Shown here one piece after another: positions 1 to 8,372 of a stretch of 64,000 nt of DNA. The notes below the pieces were generated by a model. It saw only the letters and a list, made by a program, of their open reading frames with translations, had not been told where the DNA came from and made no database searches. A program made the translations under genes and the position numbers. Origin of the DNA: Nocardioides sp. YR527 (GTDB lineage Bacteria > Actinomycetota > Actinomycetes > Propionibacteriales > Nocardioidaceae); assembly GCF_900101045.1 (NCBI RefSeq), contig NZ_FNFN01000007.1, positions 248,001 through 312,000 of the forward strand. The letters are read 5' to 3'. How positions within the stretch are numbered: the first letter of the stretch is position 1; every line of letters starts with the position of its first letter.

Positions 1-554
1 CACTGCACATCGGCCATCGCCTCGGCCCGGGATGCGGGAAGCGTGTGGACCAGCGGCCAGCGCTCGGCGACCCGGGCCCGCAGCGCCATCGGAAGGAACT
101 GCATCCCGGGGAAGAGCCAGTGCGGCTCGATCGGGAAGTACCGGTAGGGCGTCTGGACCCAGTGCCGTGGCGCGGCCTGACGGATCTGCTCGGCCAGCCT
201 GGAGCGCTGGGCGTGGCCGCCGACGTGCTCGAGCAGGGAGTTGGAGAACACCAGGTCGTACGCCACCGGCGCCCCCGCACCCTCCAACGCACCGCGTGCG
301 TCGCAGGCGTCGCCGGTCACCGGCGTCAACCAGCCCTCCTTGCCGGCCCCCGGCTCGGTGAGGTTGAGCACGACGACGTGCGCAGGGCGTACGGGTGCCC
401 GCAGCCAGGACTCGGTGGTGCCGCCGACGTCGAGCACCTTCATGTCGGCGATGTCGGGGAAGAGCGTCGTGAACCTCTCCCAGCGACGCAGCCGAAGCGT
501 GGCGCCCAAGGACGCGGGAGAGTCCACCAGTCGGGATCGGAGCTCGAGCTTCAC
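1..554 (-). CDS. Class I SAM-dependent methyltransferase, truncated by window edge
   Basis: The 3' end lies beyond base 1, so only about 184 N-terminal residues are visible. From a GTG at 554 it reads VKLELRSRLVDSPASLG, then the SAM-binding motif I KVLDVGGTTESWL and, further on, DLVFSNSLLEHVGG, the motif seen in Methyltransf_11/25-type enzymes. An aromatic-rich stretch WVQTPYRYFPIEPHWLFPG follows. Such enzymes methylate sugars or small metabolites; the surface-polysaccharide context suggests a glycan methyltransferase, which is inference. The start is uncertain because there is no strong ribosome site before the GTG. It is divergent from the DUF4082/beta-helix gene at 763. Confidence 0.75.
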   Translation of the reverse strand, partial: MKLELRSRLVDSPASLGATLRLRRWERFTTLFPDIADMKVLDVGGTTESWLRAPVRPAHVVVLNLTEPGAGKEGWLTPVTGDACDARGALEGAGAPVAYDLVFSNSLLEHVGGHAQRSRLAEQIRQAAPRHWVQTPYRYFPIEPHWLFPGMQFLPMALRARVAERWPLVHTLPASRAEAMADVQ

Positions 555-659
555 CCGACAATCGTCAACGGCGCAGCCGCCCGGCGAACGGCTCCCCGAA
601 CCCGGATCCCCCGTATCAGGTAGGAGCGGTCGCGCTGTCCGGACAGGTGATCGCCCCGA

Positions 660-675
660 GAAACATGGCCGACAT
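660..675 (+). promoter_or_regulatory. Motif shared with the asnB promoter region
   Basis: The 16-mer GAAACATGGCCGACAT lies in the 208-bp divergent gap between the methyltransferase and the DUF4082 gene. The same string less one G occurs at 22624-22638, in the divergent gap between the acyl carrier protein and asnB. Two near-identical 15-16 bp words in two divergent promoter regions of one locus suggest a common regulator site. No regulator is identified. Confidence 0.4.
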
Positions 676-762
676 ACCGATTCTGGTGGATGCCCGAACG
701 CTCCGCATCTGTGCAGGGTCGGTATCGCAACGGTGCTGCCTAGACCTGAACGGTGCAACCAC

Positions 763-2355
763 ATGCAAACCTCGGCAAGTCGAACGTCCGGTCCGACTGG
801 CTCTCGAGGCCATGCCCGAAAACCGATCCTTCTCGTCGGCAGCACCCTGATCACGGTCGTCGCCATTGTCGCCTGGACGATCTGGCCGATCTCGCAGAGC
901 CAGGCGAAGGCGGTCAGCCTGCTCCCCGACGACGCGGTCCCCGCGATCGTGACCGACCCGGATCGACGTCCGGTCGAGGTGGGCCTGCGCTTCCGTGTGA
1001 CCGAGCCCGCCGAGGCGGTCGCGGTCCAGTTCTACAAGAGCTCGGCGAACGCCGGGCCGCACACGGGCACCCTGTGGTCCGGGCGGGGTCGTGAGCTCGC
1101 CACCGCACGGTTCGGCGACAAGCCTCGGCGTGGCCTCCAGGTGGCCGAGTTCGACCGCACGGTGATCCTGCGACCCGGCCGGGACTACGTCGTCTCCTAC
1201 ACCGCGCCCAAGGGCCGCTACTCCACCGACCAGAGCTACTTCGACAAGCCGGTCTCCAGGGGGCCGATCACCGCCGGGGTCAACGCCGGGGTCTACTCCT
1301 ACCGGCCCGGCTCCTTCCCTACCCAGACCTTCGGAGCCAACAGCTACGCCGTGGACATCGTGGTGCGCCCGACCGGCTCCGGCGGGTCGCCCTCGCCCTC
1401 GCCGTCGTCGTCCCCGTCCTCGGCGACCTCCCCGTCGGCCGGCCCGTCCACCGCTTCACCGAGCCCGTCCCCGAGCTCGCCCCCATCGAAGTCGGCTCCC
1501 GCGACCCCGACCACGCCGCCTCCGAGCTCGTCGTCACCGGAGGTCACCGGCGGCCCGACGCCCCCGACCTCGATACCCGACGGGTTCCCGAACCCGGCGA
1601 CCACCGGGGTGCCCGCGGGCGTACGGCTGACTCCCTACGCGGGACCGTGCAACATCACCAAGCCCGGCACCGTGATCGACGGCAAGATCGTGAACTGCAC
1701 GCTGAACGTACGCGCGGCCGACGTCACGATCCGCAACTCGGTGATCAACGGGACCGTCTACAACGACGAGGGGTCCAACGGGCTCGGGTTCACGATCGCC
1801 GACAGCGAGGTCCGGATCGGCAACCGAGGAGGGACGGGCATCGGCAACGTCGGCTTCACGGCCCTGCGGGTGGAGGTCACCGGAGGCAACCGCTCGATCA
1901 ACTGCTGGCGCGACTGCACCGTGCGGGACTCCTACGTGCACGGCCAGTTCACCGACGTGACCGGCGTCGCCCACGAGTCCGGGATCCGGATGGGTTCGGG
2001 GGGTGTCATCAGCCACAACACGATCACCTGCGACGCACCGGACGTCCCGCCCGACGCCGGCTGCTCGGCGGGCCTGACCGGGTACGGGGACTTCGCCACC
2101 GTGGAGAACAACCTCATCGAGCGCAACATGTTCCTGGTGACGACAGGCGGCACCTGTGCCTACGGCGGCTCGTCGTCGGGCAAGGCCTACGGCGGCACCA
2201 ACCACATCCGCTTCATCGACAACGTGTTCCAGCGCACCGCCGCGCGACCGAACTGCGGCTACTGGTTCCCGATCGCCTCCTTCGACTCCTCAGCGCCGGG
2301 CAACGTCTGGAAGGGCAACGTCTGGTCGGACGGCGGCGTCGTGAATCCCGGGTGA
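763..2355 (+). CDS. Anchored or secreted DUF4082 / right-handed beta-helix protein
   Basis: 530 aa from the ATG at 763. The frame stays open back to 241, but that extension is Ser/Arg/Pro-rich and lies over the opposite-strand methyltransferase start, so I reject it. Residues 21-45 form one hydrophobic segment (signal anchor or signal peptide). Residues 55-203 match DUF4082, with the motifs VGLRFRV, VQFYKSSANAGPHTGTLW and YVVSYTAPKGRYS. Residues 204-275 are a Pro/Ser/Thr linker. Residues 295-530 look like a parallel beta-helix (GTVIDGKIVNCTLNVRAADV, NSVINGTVYND, repeated Ile/Val/Asn rungs), a fold common in polysaccharide lyases and depolymerases. A role in processing or binding the extracellular polymer is inferred. 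The last 66 bp overlap the opposite-strand O-antigen ligase gene. Confidence 0.8.
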   Translation: MQTSASRTSGPTGSRGHARKPILLVGSTLITVVAIVAWTIWPISQSQAKAVSLLPDDAVPAIVTDPDRRPVEVGLRFRVTEPAEAVAVQFYKSSANAGPHTGTLWSGRGRELATARFGDKPRRGLQVAEFDRTVILRPGRDYVVSYTAPKGRYSTDQSYFDKPVSRGPITAGVNAGVYSYRPGSFPTQTFGANSYAVDIVVRPTGSGGSPSPSPSSSPSSATSPSAGPSTASPSPSPSSPPSKSAPATPTTPPPSSSSPEVTGGPTPPTSIPDGFPNPATTGVPAGVRLTPYAGPCNITKPGTVIDGKIVNCTLNVRAADVTIRNSVINGTVYNDEGSNGLGFTIADSEVRIGNRGGTGIGNVGFTALRVEVTGGNRSINCWRDCTVRDSYVHGQFTDVTGVAHESGIRMGSGGVISHNTITCDAPDVPPDAGCSAGLTGYGDFATVENNLIERNMFLVTTGGTCAYGGSSSGKAYGGTNHIRFIDNVFQRTAARPNCGYWFPIASFDSSAPGNVWKGNVWSDGGVVNPG

Positions 2356-3672
2356 CAGCTCCATGGGTTCCTGCTTGACCAGGCGGTGCAGGGCACCGGC
2401 GAGACCGACCGCCAGGAAGAAGCAGCCGGAGGACTGCGGGAACGCGAACAGGTCGTAGAAGGCCATCGCGGTCGCACCGGCGAGGACAGCGGCGAGCAGC
2501 CCCTGCGCGAGCTCGCGGTCGAAGTCGGTGGTCGCTGCCTTCCGAGCGCTGCGAGCCATGAACGCCGCGACCAGGATGACCGCCAGCAGCGCAGCCATCC
2601 CGATCAGCCCGGTCTCGATCGTGTGGCCCAGGTACTGGTTGTCCAGGATCCAGTACTGCGGCAGGAACGTCCCGGGCCCGCGGCCCAGCCACGGGTCACG
2701 CGCGATGAACTGGAGCGCCACCCCGTAGGCGTCCGTCCGAGACGCCACGCTGGCGTCGTCGCCGGCGCCGACGAACAGCCCGGTGAGGACACCGAGCATC
2801 CCCGGCACCACGAGATAGACCAGACCCGAGATCGCGGCCAGGCAACCGAGTGCGACCAGGCGCATGCGCCAACGCCAACGGAGGGCGAGGACCAGGATCG
2901 CGACGGCGGTGCAGAGGATCGCCGAGCGCGAGATCACCATGAAGATCGCGATCGCGACAACGGCCAGGACGGCGCGGTAGAGCCATCGCCGGGTGGGTGC
3001 GTGCAGGGCGTACACGATCACCAGCGGCAGCACCATCGACAAGATGACGCCGTACTCGATCGGGTGGGTCGAGGTCCCGCTGAGCCGTGGCATGCCGCTG
3101 CGTTCGTACAGGCCGATCTCGATGCCACGGGCGGAGAGTCCGGGGATGCTGATCCGGTCCACCAAGGCCTGCCGGGTCACGAACTGGAGCAGGCCGAGCA
3201 CCGCCACCAACCCGATCCCGATCACCAGCCGGCGCACCACCGCGTGCAGCCGGTCGAGCGACGAGATCCCCTCTGCCGCCACCATGGCCAGACCGGCCAT
3301 ACCGATCATCTTGAGCAGCCCGCTGTCGGCGGGCGTCAGCTCGTTGCCGGGCATCGGCGCCGACATCGCCAGCACGTACGACGCCATCACGGCCAGGAGA
3401 AGCCCCAGGATCGCGATGCGTAGCGGCTGGACTCCCACATCGATCCGATGGATCCGTTGGACGTGGTACCAGACCCACCACAGGAACGCCCCGATCGCGA
3501 CGATCGTCGCGGGCGCGCCGGCCGTGCCCAGCGCCGGGACGACGAGCACGGACCGGATCGAGAGCAGTACGACGATGTAGACCGTCAAGATGGCCGCGGC
3601 GTCGATCGACCGGGACACACCTACCTTCGGCTCGCCGGGACTACGCAGTCCGGTGAGCGGGGCCGTCCGCAT
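2290..3672 (-). CDS. O-antigen ligase / Wzy-like polymerase, polytopic membrane protein
   Basis: 460 aa with about ten hydrophobic segments. The C-terminal half carries the O-antigen ligase (Wzy_C) signature region: WLGRGPGTFLPQYWILDNQY followed by HTIETGLIG. Members either polymerise undecaprenyl-linked repeat units or ligate finished glycan to an acceptor; which applies here cannot be read from sequence. The start ATG at 3672 follows AGGTGAGG, which overlaps the stop of the upstream Wzz-like gene (3679-4467), so the two are translationally coupled. Its 3' end overlaps the convergent beta-helix gene. Confidence 0.85.
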   Translation of the reverse strand: MRTAPLTGLRSPGEPKVGVSRSIDAAAILTVYIVVLLSIRSVLVVPALGTAGAPATIVAIGAFLWWVWYHVQRIHRIDVGVQPLRIAILGLLLAVMASYVLAMSAPMPGNELTPADSGLLKMIGMAGLAMVAAEGISSLDRLHAVVRRLVIGIGLVAVLGLLQFVTRQALVDRISIPGLSARGIEIGLYERSGMPRLSGTSTHPIEYGVILSMVLPLVIVYALHAPTRRWLYRAVLAVVAIAIFMVISRSAILCTAVAILVLALRWRWRMRLVALGCLAAISGLVYLVVPGMLGVLTGLFVGAGDDASVASRTDAYGVALQFIARDPWLGRGPGTFLPQYWILDNQYLGHTIETGLIGMAALLAVILVAAFMARSARKAATTDFDRELAQGLLAAVLAGATAMAFYDLFAFPQSSGCFFLAVGLAGALHRLVKQEPMELSPGIHDAAVRPDVALPDVARR

Positions 3673-3678
3673 CGTCCC

Positions 3679-4467
3679 TCACCTGCGTTGCACCGCTGAC
3701 GACTGCTCGTCATGCGGTACGACCTGGGCGAATCCGTTCCGGGGCGGTGGCCTCTCCCAGCCGTCGGAGTCCAGGGGCTCCACGATTCTGGGGCCGGCGC
3801 GGTCATCGCCGACGTCGCCTGCTCCGTGCGACTCGTCCTCCTCCTGGCGCCTGGCACGGCCGCGCGAGAGCAGCAGCCCGTCCAGCAGCCCGATGCCGAG
3901 GAGCCCGACCACCAAGACGCCCGCACCGCCGACGATCCCGGCACGGAGCTGGTCCTTGGTGACCTTCTCCGCGGTCTCGTCGATGGTGAGCTTCTGGATG
4001 GAGATGTACTCACGGCGCTTGATCCCCAGGTCGGACTGCAGGCCGACGAGCACCCCCGGCGCGGCGTCGAACAGGTCGTTCAGAGCACCGATCGTGTCCT
4101 CCTCGCTGGCGCCGGTCACATCGACCACGACGATCGGCCCGCTCACCGCCATGTCGGCGTACATCTCATAGCTCACGTCCGGATGGCTCTCCTCGAGCTC
4201 GGCCCGAGCCGTCTTCGAGGTCATCGCGCGGATGAGGATGTCGCGGGCCGGGTTGAGCCCGCCCAGGGAGAGATAGGGGTTGCCCTCGATCTTCTCGCCC
4301 GCTCGGGTGGTCCCATCGGGCGGGAAGAGGAGCAGGGTCCCCTGAGCCGTGTAGGAGGGACCCACCCGTCCCATCATCACCACGACGGCGACGACCGTCA
4401 GCCCCAGGGTGACGATCACGAGATACCAGCGGCGCGCCAGGGCCCCCCACACCGCGCTGAGTTCCAT
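3679..4467 (-). CDS. Wzz/YveK-like polysaccharide co-polymerase
   Basis: 262 aa. An N-terminal transmembrane segment (WYLVIVTLGLTVVAVVVMM, about residues 14-32), an extracytoplasmic domain with the Wzz-like strand SYTAQGTLLLFPPDGTT, a helical stretch, and a second transmembrane segment (GIVGGAGVLVVGLLGIGLL, about 173-192) give the usual chain-length-determinant topology. The C-terminus is a charged cytoplasmic tail of about 65 residues with no Walker motifs, so no fused tyrosine kinase. It is the first gene of a two-gene unit with the O-antigen ligase and is divergent from a second Wzz-like gene at 4640. Confidence 0.75.
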   Translation of the reverse strand: MELSAVWGALARRWYLVIVTLGLTVVAVVVMMGRVGPSYTAQGTLLLFPPDGTTRAGEKIEGNPYLSLGGLNPARDILIRAMTSKTARAELEESHPDVSYEMYADMAVSGPIVVVDVTGASEEDTIGALNDLFDAAPGVLVGLQSDLGIKRREYISIQKLTIDETAEKVTKDQLRAGIVGGAGVLVVGLLGIGLLDGLLLSRGRARRQEEDESHGAGDVGDDRAGPRIVEPLDSDGWERPPPRNGFAQVVPHDEQSSAVQRR

Positions 4468-4639
4468 GTGTTCCGGTCGCTTTCGCTAGAGAGTGGCTGA
4501 AGGCATCCGCGTGCCCGGGCACAGCCATCGTCAGGTTCTCCGGCTTCCTCCGAGGCGCACCCACCACGTCATACCCAAGACGAGGTACCGACCGCACCGA
4601 TCCCGCCGCCCATCGGCGCTCGCGCACAGGGTGAGGCTT

Positions 4640-5347
4640 GTGACAGCCCTCGAACTCGTCGGCCTGCTGCTGCGCAGGTGGTACGTCGTGGTCGTCTGCG
4701 CGCTGCTGACGCTGGGTGGCGCGGTGGTGCTGCTCGACCGGCCGCCGGTCTACTTCACCCAGTTCGAGGTGGTGCTGCTCCCGCCGAAGGAGTCCGTGAA
4801 CCCGAACACCCTCCGCGAGGACCCCTATGGGATGGTGCCGATGGCGGGCCTGCTGGTGGAGGAGTACAACCAGGGCCGCCACCCGCTCAACATGAGCACC
4901 ACCGAGACGACCCTCTACGGCGAAGGCCTCGACCAGGGCGAGCGGGTCCGGATGCGCAACGTCGGCAACCAGTGGCTCCCCATCTACAGCAACCCGGTGA
5001 TCGACGTGCAGGTCGTGGACCCGGACGCGGATCGGGTCGAGGAGGAGGCCGCCCGGATCGCCCGGGACCTCGACGGCATCCTCCAACGTCGACAGGACGA
5101 GCTGGGTGTCCGCAAGGCGTCGCGGATGTCCACCGAGATGGCGCCTGAGGACGTGGTCGTCCAGCAGATCAGCGGCAGCAGGTCGCGTACGGCGGCAGGG
5201 CTCGCCCTGCTGGGCGGATCGCTCACCGTCGTGGCGGTCATCTGGATCGAGCGTCTCTCCCGCGTCCGTGCCGCGCGCCGGACGCAGGCCCGTGATCACA
5301 GCGGTTCGACCCTCCGGCCCGACCGGGAACTCATCTCGCAGCGGTGA
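4640..5347 (+). CDS. Second Wzz-like co-polymerase subunit
   Basis: 235 aa. I chose GTG 4640 (VTALELVGLLLRRWYV) because GGTGAGG lies six bases upstream and the open frame before it is Arg/His-rich and unlike protein. Topology mirrors its divergent neighbour: transmembrane segment WYVVVVCALLTLGGAVVLL near the N-terminus, FTQFEVVLLPPKES strand, a long helical extracellular part (VDPDADRVEEEAARIARDLD), and a second membrane segment (AGLALLGGSLTVVAVIWI) near the end. Paired paralogous co-polymerases may set chain length together, which is inference. The last 17 bp overlap the convergent asparagine-synthase-like gene. Confidence 0.7.
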   Translation: MTALELVGLLLRRWYVVVVCALLTLGGAVVLLDRPPVYFTQFEVVLLPPKESVNPNTLREDPYGMVPMAGLLVEEYNQGRHPLNMSTTETTLYGEGLDQGERVRMRNVGNQWLPIYSNPVIDVQVVDPDADRVEEEAARIARDLDGILQRRQDELGVRKASRMSTEMAPEDVVVQQISGSRSRTAAGLALLGGSLTVVAVIWIERLSRVRAARRTQARDHSGSTLRPDRELISQR

Positions 5348-7103
5348 CCCCGGAGTGGCGCACCGCGCCGGCGGCGAGGGAGAGGTTGAGCAGGAACGCG
5401 ACGGTGCCGGGCCCCGGATCGTGCCGGCCCACCAGGACGTCGTCGAGCCAGCTCGGCTCCACGACCTCGGTCTCCGCGAGGCCGGAGACCGTCTCCGGGT
5501 GGATCCGCCAGTAGGTCACCACCCCGTCGGCCAGGATCTCGCCGCCCACAGGTGGCCGACCGCGTCGCCGGACTCGCTGGCCCAGCTTGCGACCGGCCTT
5601 GGTCATCATCGTCGCGCCTCGGCGCCAGGAGCTGCGCCATCCGGGCGTGACGTACGTCGCCGGCGAGGGGCGCCCCTCGAGCGGTAGCCGGGCCAGCTCG
5701 ATATCGAGCTCGACCTGGAGCCGGGCGAGGAACCGGGAGCCCATCTTGTCCGCGGACGCAAGAGCCCGGACGGTGGCGATCCAGCGATCGTCGAGCATCG
5801 GGTTGACGATCCGGCGACGGGCGCTCACCGGCGACTCGGTCGCTCCTGCCCAGTGCTGCATCCGCTGGCCGAGGTAGAGGTCGTCCGTCGCCTCGAACCA
5901 CGAGCGCCCGCTCTCGGCGAGGGCGGCCAGGACCTCGGCGTGGGCGATCTCGCGCGCCCGCTCCCGGAAGGCCGGCCGGAGCGCCGAGGACTCGACGGCC
6001 TCGTTGACGAACATCCGCCAGTCGGCGAGGCGCCGCGCCCGTGCCTGCGTCACCGGGCCGTCACCGTCGCGGCCGAGGTAGTAGAAGCCCCGGGCCACCT
6101 CTCCACCGAGGCCGGAGATCCGCGGACCCGGCATCGCCCGGGCCTCGGCGAAGTCCAGGGCCGCCCACGCCAGCGGGTCCGCACCGAGCTCGATCGCACC
6201 GGCGGCAGCCGCACATCGTGCGTACGCCTCCTCGGGGTCGAGCGTGTCGAGGCCGTCCACGCCGATGATCTCGTGGCTCATCCCATGGCGATCTGCCAGG
6301 CCCGCGGCGATCCGTACGTCAGGAGAGTCGGGCCGCCCCAGCGTCACCACCCTCAGCCCGCGGCGACGCCGCGGGTCGATCGCGGAGAGGAGCAGCCGCG
6401 AGTCCTGGCCGCCGGTGAGCTGGAGGATCGCGTCGGGGTGGTCGTCGAGGTAGGCGTCCAGGTAGCCGCGGAGCATGCTGCTCATCGAGGCGACCCCCTC
6501 GGTGAGGCCGATGCGCTCCTCGTCCGGCTCGTCGGTGAAGGCGTCCAGGCCGAGCAGGCCGTCGCGGAGCTCGACCGACCGGCCGGCGGGCACCTTCGTC
6601 ACCGACTCGAACAGGCTGCGCCCACGCAGCTGCCAACCGAGCAGGCTCTGCACGGCGAGACCCTCGTCGTCCAGCGACGTCGGCGCCAGTGCCGCCAGCA
6701 CCCGTGCCGACGTCGAGACCGCCGCCCAGCCGTCGCCGACGCGGTAGTAGAGGTGACGGAACCCGAGCGCGTCGGTCGTGGCGGTGATGGCGTTCCCCGC
6801 CTGCTGCACGGCGCCGAACGTCGGCAGCATCTCCGCGAGCGCCTTCCGGTCTCTGCCGGCGAGCATCCGGGCCACGTCCTCGGGATCGACGCCCAGGTTC
6901 CGTCGCCTCAGCTCGCGGGTGAGGACCAGCGTCCGGCCGTCGGCCAGCGGTTCGTACGCTCCCCAGGTCGCGGTCTGGAGCCCGGACCGGGTGCCGCCGC
7001 AGGCCGCCTCGGGTGCGACGGACACGACCGCTGCCGCCAAGGCCGGCGCGCTCCGGCCGACGCCTGCGGAGACTGCCGCGAAACCTGGCGGTGAGGACGT
7101 CAT
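5331..7103 (-). CDS. Asparagine-synthase-like protein lacking the glutaminase cysteine
   Basis: 590 aa. Residues about 200-500 carry the Asn_synthase ATP-pyrophosphatase fold with a P-loop at 228-238 (LTGGQDSRLLL, a Gln-containing variant of SGGxDS). The N-terminal region resembles a degenerate class II glutaminase (TTDALGFRHLYYR recalls the DRFGxRPLYY motif), but there is no Cys at position 2. Glutamine hydrolysis is therefore not expected; it may use free ammonia or another nucleophile, or have a different acceptor. Such proteins recur in exopolysaccharide loci. It is the last gene of the 15835-5331 run, 9 bp after the glycosyltransferase. Substrate unknown. Confidence 0.75.
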   Translation of the reverse strand: MTSSPPGFAAVSAGVGRSAPALAAAVVSVAPEAACGGTRSGLQTATWGAYEPLADGRTLVLTRELRRRNLGVDPEDVARMLAGRDRKALAEMLPTFGAVQQAGNAITATTDALGFRHLYYRVGDGWAAVSTSARVLAALAPTSLDDEGLAVQSLLGWQLRGRSLFESVTKVPAGRSVELRDGLLGLDAFTDEPDEERIGLTEGVASMSSMLRGYLDAYLDDHPDAILQLTGGQDSRLLLSAIDPRRRRGLRVVTLGRPDSPDVRIAAGLADRHGMSHEIIGVDGLDTLDPEEAYARCAAAAGAIELGADPLAWAALDFAEARAMPGPRISGLGGEVARGFYYLGRDGDGPVTQARARRLADWRMFVNEAVESSALRPAFRERAREIAHAEVLAALAESGRSWFEATDDLYLGQRMQHWAGATESPVSARRRIVNPMLDDRWIATVRALASADKMGSRFLARLQVELDIELARLPLEGRPSPATYVTPGWRSSWRRGATMMTKAGRKLGQRVRRRGRPPVGGEILADGVVTYWRIHPETVSGLAETEVVEPSWLDDVLVGRHDPGPGTVAFLLNLSLAAGAVRHSGVTAAR

Positions 7104-7112
7104 GCAAGAACC

Positions 7113-8372
7113 CTAGGAAGGGCTGCTGGTGGCGCCGGCGCCTCCAGCCACGCGTACCCAATCCACGGGAGCACCGCCCCTGGCCGTGTCCTCGATGATC
7201 CGGCGTACGCCGTCGCGTGTGCGCGCCCAGTTGTCGGTGCGTACGCTCCCGGCGGCGGCCGCCGCCCGGGCCGGGACGTCGGCCGCCCCGACCGCCTCGA
7301 ACAGGGCATCGGCGATGCCTCCCGGTGTCGGGGACGCCCAGCCGACGTGTGGGTTGTCCAGGTCTGCACGAGCATCGGGCGAGGAGTTGACCACCGGCAC
7401 ACAGCCCGCGGCGAGCATCTCCTCGGCGACCAGCGAGATGTTGGTGAACGACATCGCCAGGCCGGCGACGCACCGGTTGTAGAGCGCGTTCAGCTCCTCG
7501 GGAGTGAGCCGGCCGTGGTGGACCACCGGGAACCTGAGTTCGGGCACCGGCGAACCGTAGACGTGGATGGGCTGATCCGGGTGCCGCCGGTGGAACTCCG
7601 CGAGCGCGAGGGTGCCGAGCAGATAGCCGCGCCGCGCCAGGCCCGGCTTGGCGTAGAAGACGACGCCGGAGCGCCGGCCCTGGTTGTGCAGCGAGTAGAC
7701 GGAGGTGTCGCAGGAGAACGGCACCAGCTCCGAGGAGACGCCCAGGTCCTCGCGCAGCCGGCGGTGCACCATCTCCCCCAACGCGATGTTGGTGAACCCG
7801 AACCGGTAGGTGTCGGCGGCCAGCTCGTACTCGGAGCCGTGCGGCGAGAAGAGCGGCTCGTAGTCCTGGATGAAGTAGAGCCGGTGCAGCGGCCGCGAGG
7901 GCCGGACGGCGAGCACGTGGGCCGACTCCCATCCGGTCGCCACGCAGGCGTCCAGCCCGTCGAACCCCTCGTCGACCGAACGGACCTCGGCCCGGACCCC
8001 CGGCCAGCAGTCGCGGATCACCTCGGCCTGAGCGGCCGCCGAGCCGTGGTGCCGGTCGTAGAGCAGGACGACACAGCGGTGGCCGGCCTGTTCCAGCGCC
8101 TCCACCATCCGGAACATCGTGGTGTGACCGCCCGAGCCGGCCGCCGGCGGCGTGGTGAGCCAGCCGACCACGAGCGGTCGCCCGCGCGGCACCGGCGGCA
8201 CCGGACCGAGCTCCAGACGCGTGGAGTCGGCGATGTCCTCGGGCAGCAGGCCGAAGTCGAGGGTGTGTGCGTCGAGCTGCTGATAGGCACGCCGCACGGC
8301 GCGGCGGACCACCCCGCGTGGCCCTTCGCGCCGGAGCTTCCCGGCGATGCCGCCGAGCACGCCGCCGCTCAC
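7113..8372 (-). CDS. WsaF-like family 4 glycosyltransferase
   Basis: 419 aa from GTG 8372, which overlaps the upstream aminotransferase stop by four bases (GTGA). Motifs typical of the WsaF rhamnosyltransferase group are present: RLYFIQDYEPLFSPHGSEY, then RFGFTNIALGEMV, and a GT-B C-terminal domain with VVFYAKPGLARRGYLLG, ELNALYNRCVAGLAMSFTN and SLVAEEMLAAGCVPVVNS. In this group the acceptor is a lipid-linked growing glycan on the cytoplasmic face. Donor sugar not determined; rhamnose is only suggested by family resemblance. Confidence 0.8.
   Translation of the reverse strand: MSGGVLGGIAGKLRREGPRGVVRRAVRRAYQQLDAHTLDFGLLPEDIADSTRLELGPVPPVPRGRPLVVGWLTTPPAAGSGGHTTMFRMVEALEQAGHRCVVLLYDRHHGSAAAQAEVIRDCWPGVRAEVRSVDEGFDGLDACVATGWESAHVLAVRPSRPLHRLYFIQDYEPLFSPHGSEYELAADTYRFGFTNIALGEMVHRRLREDLGVSSELVPFSCDTSVYSLHNQGRRSGVVFYAKPGLARRGYLLGTLALAEFHRRHPDQPIHVYGSPVPELRFPVVHHGRLTPEELNALYNRCVAGLAMSFTNISLVAEEMLAAGCVPVVNSSPDARADLDNPHVGWASPTPGGIADALFEAVGAADVPARAAAAAGSVRTDNWARTRDGVRRIIEDTARGGAPVDWVRVAGGAGATSSPS

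Noticed and set aside
241..762. N-terminal extension of the DUF4082/beta-helix gene from 241
   Set aside because: Ser/Arg/Pro-rich, overlaps the opposite-strand methyltransferase start and precedes a clear signal-anchor start at 763.
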